A stretch of DNA of 22,189 nucleotides, taken from positions 1-22,189 of the forward strand of contig NWUY0304110206.1 of NCBI GenBank assembly GCA_004151065.3, in the 5' to 3' direction. Each line of letters starts with the position of its first letter. Positions within the stretch are counted from its first letter, which is position 1. Source of the DNA: Larix sibirica. Its lineage: Eukaryota; Streptophyta; Pinopsida; Pinales; Pinaceae. A program made the position numbers and the translations under genes. Below the pieces are notes generated by a model. That model was not told the DNA's origin. It did not search any database and saw nothing but the letters and a program-made list of their open reading frames with translations. Shown here one piece after another: positions 18,774-22,189 of the stretch.

Positions 18774-19740
18774 TCTGCAGACCACGTTGATTGCTTGCTT
18801 GAGTGAGAACTAATAATGTGAGGGTGGTAGCAGCTTCACTTGAATTGATTATTTTGACCCGAAAGCAGATAGGGTAGGCAGTCCCCTTTCCCCTGTTTAG
18901 GCCCTGTCTCGGAGCTTATCTGCCCGCCTATCAAACTGCTGTCTACCTGCCTGTCTGCCATCCTCCCTGTATCCCTTCTTATTGCGAAGGTCTGCCTTTG
19001 AGCTATCTGCTCCGCCTACCTGTCGAACTGTTGTCTACCCACCTGCCGAAAGCCCTATTTGCAATGGACTTGCATGTTTTACTGCTCCCGCCGCCCTAAG
19101 TGAGCCACGTAGAGTTGTGTGGGGGATACTTACTTTCTGGCTAGCGGGGGTTACACTGAATATTTATAATATGACTTACGACTCACGGGTTGGGGTTGTG
19201 GTACTCTACAAATAGCTACAACTTCGGATAATAATGACTGCACTAATTCTGAATGGTGTCTACGGTTATCGTTATCAGTAACGACATCCCCCCATTAACG
19301 AGCTTTGCCGTGTAATCCACTGGCATTCGGGCTCTGACGAAGAATCAATCAAAGGTACAGTCCACCTCTTTCAATCAACACCAGTTGTGCCATACATGTC
19401 GTGCGGGTATATGTTGTAAGCAATCACGGGGGTACGAAGACTCCATCTACAGAGTTTGGCTACAGCAGATAACCAATGCAGATCCCGATGGCAGATCCCC
19501 CCAGACCAGTCCCTCTGCTGATAACCAGTCGTTCCGATTCGGCAGAGTACCAACAGCATAGATCCTTCACAGTGTGGCACCCGGACACGCACTTACCCAA
19601 TTAGCTACCTGGCAGGTGGGGTAGCAGTTATACCTTACTGTCTGTGTGGATTCTCTTCATTAGACGATTAGTACTCGTCATGAAAATTTCAATCGTGGAA
19701 GGTTGATAGCCCGAAGTAGAGAGTCAGGTGTGCGACGATC
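18774..19740. other. spacer
   Basis: No recognisable gene. Repeated CTGCC/CTATC words occur at 18900-19040, giving a pyrimidine-rich low-complexity stretch that includes the start of a 77-codon frame (18982-19215). A 73-codon minus-strand frame (19371-19592) has no domain that I recognise. Confidence 0.4.
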
Positions 19741-20106
19741 TCACTGTGTGTTTTCATAGAGTAGTGTGGCTAACGTGGGACGCAGGACCACCGGGTACAC
19801 ATGATATATGGTTGTGACACAGATGGATTTCCGGCTATACAAATAATCGCTAGTTGAATGCAGCTCAGTCGGACACTTTTGAACATCCGCATAAGCGTTG
19901 CACCTACCAGTGGATATCGTTATCGTAAGTAAAGAGAGAAGCGGAATCAGAATAATTGTAAGCAAAAGAATGGGGTTACTAATTTTCATTTTACTAGTTA
20001 GTTTTATAGTAAGTATCCAAAGGATAAGTTTCCGGAAGGATAAGTTTCCCGCCCCATAAATAAAGAGATGGACCCATAAGAAACGGATCACCCACCACAC
20101 AACCAC
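19741..20106 (-). CDS. unrecognised 121-codon minus-strand frame with a hydrophobic segment
   Basis: The frame begins at ATG 20106 on the minus strand. The N-terminus is Trp/Phe/Leu-rich (about residues 1-36), and an Ile/Leu-rich helix-like stretch occupies about residues 44-64. An internal ATG at 19989 would give a product starting MKISNPILLLTIILIPLLSL, which looks like a signal peptide or membrane anchor, followed by a soluble tail with two Cys. No family is recognised. Small membrane frames arise easily in plant mitochondrial spacers. Transcription is unknown. Confidence 0.2.
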   Translation of the reverse strand: MVVWWVIRFLWVHLFIYGAGNLSFRKLILWILTIKLTSKMKISNPILLLTIILIPLLSLLTITISTGRCNAYADVQKCPTELHSTSDYLYSRKSICVTTIYHVYPVVLRPTLATLLYENTQ

Positions 20107-20929
20107 CTAAACCGACCCCCACTGCCAGCCTATCCTTTTATTTCCGGAGGCAAGGGGAGACTTTCATTTCCGTGGGATAAAGCCCTTCCATTTCCCACTA
20201 AGCCTTTTAAGTCAAAGAGAATTAATTACTATTCCTAAAGAGGTAAAGAGGGGATCTATTAAAAACTCTTTATCCGGATAAGTGCGAACTGCCTCATTCT
20301 AATAGCAGTTTTTCTATGAGTAGCTGTTCTCTGAGTAGTAGTTCTATCCTTTTTTTTTTATAAAAACCCTTCGCTACGGTCGGTCGAGCTACTCAGACCC
20401 ATAGTGATTGAGGGCACATTTAGCTTATATAAATGAATTATAGTGTAAATGGCTGGAGCCATAATTAGTCATATAAAACACTAGATCATAAGACTCCTTC
20501 AACAGTGCTTCACGGACAAGAGGTAGTTTGCGAATGTGACATGAAAATTTCTTATGTAGGTATTATAAAACAGGTAATATATGTAATGATCAATACAATT
20601 TTACTTCTTAAATATGATGCTCAATTGTAGCCTGGATATGCCTTCAATATGATTAAGAGCGTATGCTTCACAATGGAGACAACCTATCCTCACTTCAATT
20701 TGAAACTGACACAGCTTTAATCAAGTGGAGAAGATTTCATATTCCCTTTCGGAGAGCAGCTATAACATGATAAAAAAAAATTTAGATTTATGATATAACC
20801 ACCAAGCGGGTTAGGATCGACCTCAATGAAGGAACACACGTACCTCGAATGGATCTAACGTCCCCAACTGAAACATCTTACAATAGATCATCCCCCTCAT
20901 TCCCACCTAGCATACCAATAAAATACCCC
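20107..20929. other. spacer
   Basis: No recognisable gene. Homopolymer runs of T (about 20350-20359) and A (about 20772-20780) are present. The stretch 20500-20800 is AT-rich. Confidence 0.45.
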
Positions 20930-21026
20930 TCTCACGGCCCAATCAGAGTAGCCATCCTACACAATTATATCTCTTACTTGATCTCTTCTCACGGCCCCAT
21001 CGAGGTACATTCTAACGTACCCATCC
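20930..21026 (+). repeat. short diverged duplication
   Basis: TCTCACGGCCC is exact at 20930-20940 and 20987-20997, each followed by a diverged segment ending in CCATCCT (second copy with about 11 extra bases). It lies within a 60-codon frame (20849-21031) with no domain that I recognise. Confidence 0.6.
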
Positions 21027-21129
21027 TTTGATGAATGATTTTCCCATCATTACCCATATCACAACAATATGTGGCTAATCTCACGTAACGATAAGAGCGA
21101 TAGTTATATTATCTGCTTGCCGGGTTCTT

Positions 21130-21465
21130 ATGGATGCTTCCTGGTATATGTCGCCAGAGGTGGTGTCTGCGAAGGTGGGTGGATCGATAGAGCCAGGTTT
21201 ACAACAGCTTTGTATAATTAAACTAGTGGAGGAGGTGGATTCAATTCCAGGAAATGTTGCCGAGAGAAAGGTTCCAATACATCTTTACAAAAAAAAGGTT
21301 CCAACAGAAAATGTGCCCTTCCTGGGCCTGATGTCCTATTGGCTGGCGTTGCCGGGGTGTAATGAGGAGGTTTTATGGGTATTGGAAATGGGATATATGT
21401 ATGTATTAGGGGTGGGACAACGGACGATTGCCATAAGTGTACTTGCCTGTCATAGTCATCAATAG
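21130..21465 (+). CDS. unrecognised 111-codon open frame
   Basis: The frame starts at ATG 21130. The predicted product is balanced in charge, Val-, Glu-, Gly- and Leu-rich, and contains KLVEEVDSIPGNVAERKVPI at about residues 31-50 and a duplicated KKVPTENVPF / RKVPI-like phrase. I recognise no domain. A 67-codon frame (21437-21640) overlaps its end in another phase and a further one (21621-21806) overlaps that. Such a relay of overlapping frames could mean a frameshifted older reading frame, but I have no family to align it with. Confidence 0.2.
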   Translation: MDASWYMSPEVVSAKVGGSIEPGLQQLCIIKLVEEVDSIPGNVAERKVPIHLYKKKVPTENVPFLGLMSYWLALPGCNEEVLWVLEMGYMYVLGVGQRTIAISVLACHSHQ

Positions 21466-21933
21466 ATTAGAGGACATTCACGCTGGTCAGGTAGTGGAAT
21501 TCAGGGAGCGGAGGGAGTTAGGTAGCCTGTTGATCCAAGCAATGCGGAATGGATTCATTGGCTGGGCCAGGATACTACTCAGATACTTGGTTGAGATACC
21601 AATATTGAAAACGCCCTCATTTGCCCTTTTCGCACAATAAAATTGATCTTTTGGTGAGAGGTCAAGGGAATAACCTCATTGGAGCGCTAAAACTGTATTC
21701 TTTTATCTATTTACTTACCCTTTTTAGAGCGGTTATCTCGGATAATAAGTCTTTTGCCAAGTGTCATAGTACTTGCCTTCCGGATCCAATACCCCTACGT
21801 TTTTGAAGTAGGTGAGGCGGGGCACCAATTAAGGATTAGGATGATAGCTATTTTTTACTCCCTCCAAAGCAGGCATTCTTGCTTCCTACAAAAGTGGGCA
21901 GATATAGCAGTGTGAGGTGAACCAAGAGAGAAC

Positions 21934-22031
21934 AGGTTTATGCTTGTCAGGTTCTTAAGCTGCTTACCGGGGGATCACTCGCCATAGATTCTTTGTAAAG
22001 GTTTATGCTTGCCAGGTTCTTACGCTTGCTT
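21934..22031 (+). repeat. 32-bp near-identical direct repeat, spacing 65
   Basis: AGGTTTATGCTTGTCAGG and on at 21934-21965 recurs at 21999-22031 with two substitutions and one inserted T. Confidence 0.85.
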
Positions 22032-22126
22032 TCTTGTTGCTGGTGTGTGTGGTTGACCCTATTGAATGCCCCCTTTCCTTCCTGAATTTACCGTCTCGAT
22101 AGGCCCGCACTGTCTATCATCTTTAC

Positions 22127-22189
22127 ACGCCCTTGCCCTCCCTTGCCCTCCCTTCGGTCAAGCAAGTATACCTTTGGTCAAGCAAGCTT
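22127..22189 (+). repeat. 63-bp exact direct repeat, copy 2 (partner 15942-16004)
   Basis: Identical over all 63 visible bases to 15942-16004 and cut by the window end, so the repeat may be longer. In copy 1 the following bases are TTCCAAAAAG. Confidence 0.95.

Overview
The window holds no gene that I can recognise with confidence. I find no rRNA, no tRNA, no exon of a conserved organelle respiratory or ribosomal-protein gene, no bacterial operon and no CRISPR array. Most open frames are under 140 codons and look like chance frames. Three things point to the intergenic DNA of a large plant mitochondrial genome: the base composition (by eye, low-to-mid 40s % GC), the frequent short words built on AAGC, GCTTGC and CTAGC, and the many decayed short duplications. 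This is an inference from style (about 0.6). A gene-poor plant nuclear region remains possible, because the one recognisable protein relic is of a retroelement type that is normally nuclear.

Layout. Positions 1-1000 are gene-free with an AT microsatellite. Positions 1000-3230 are a mosaic of diverged duplications: a pair at 1039/1368, pieces shared with 10773-10889, a pair at 2634/2929 and a GGGAT minisatellite. Positions 3325-3801 hold a weak, stop-interrupted frame. Positions 4861-5457 carry the clearest coding signal, a decayed RNase H domain of the RVT_3 type used by plant LINEs and some Ty3 elements; it is stop-ridden but in one frame throughout. Positions 5595-6590 are a degenerate tandem array of about 280-315 bp units, whose core keeps an open minus-strand frame in three of four copies.

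Positions 6591-9400 are gene-free, with a 22-bp tandem repeat and a 188-bp-spaced duplication near 8 kb. Positions 9420-10650 are purine-rich with recurring AAGTGGT-like words. Positions 11600-12700 contain short tandem duplications and a Ser/Thr/Gly-rich, frameshifted coding relic. Positions 13200-18250 have several unrecognised frames and a 63-bp sequence (15942-16004) that recurs exactly at the right window edge (22127-22189). Positions 18565-18773 are a nested repeat cluster. The rest is gene-free apart from unrecognised frames, one of them with a hydrophobic segment.

No group of genes works together here. The interest lies in the retroelement relic, the antisense-open repeat array, the dispersed decayed repeat family and the 63-bp direct repeat, which could support recombination.
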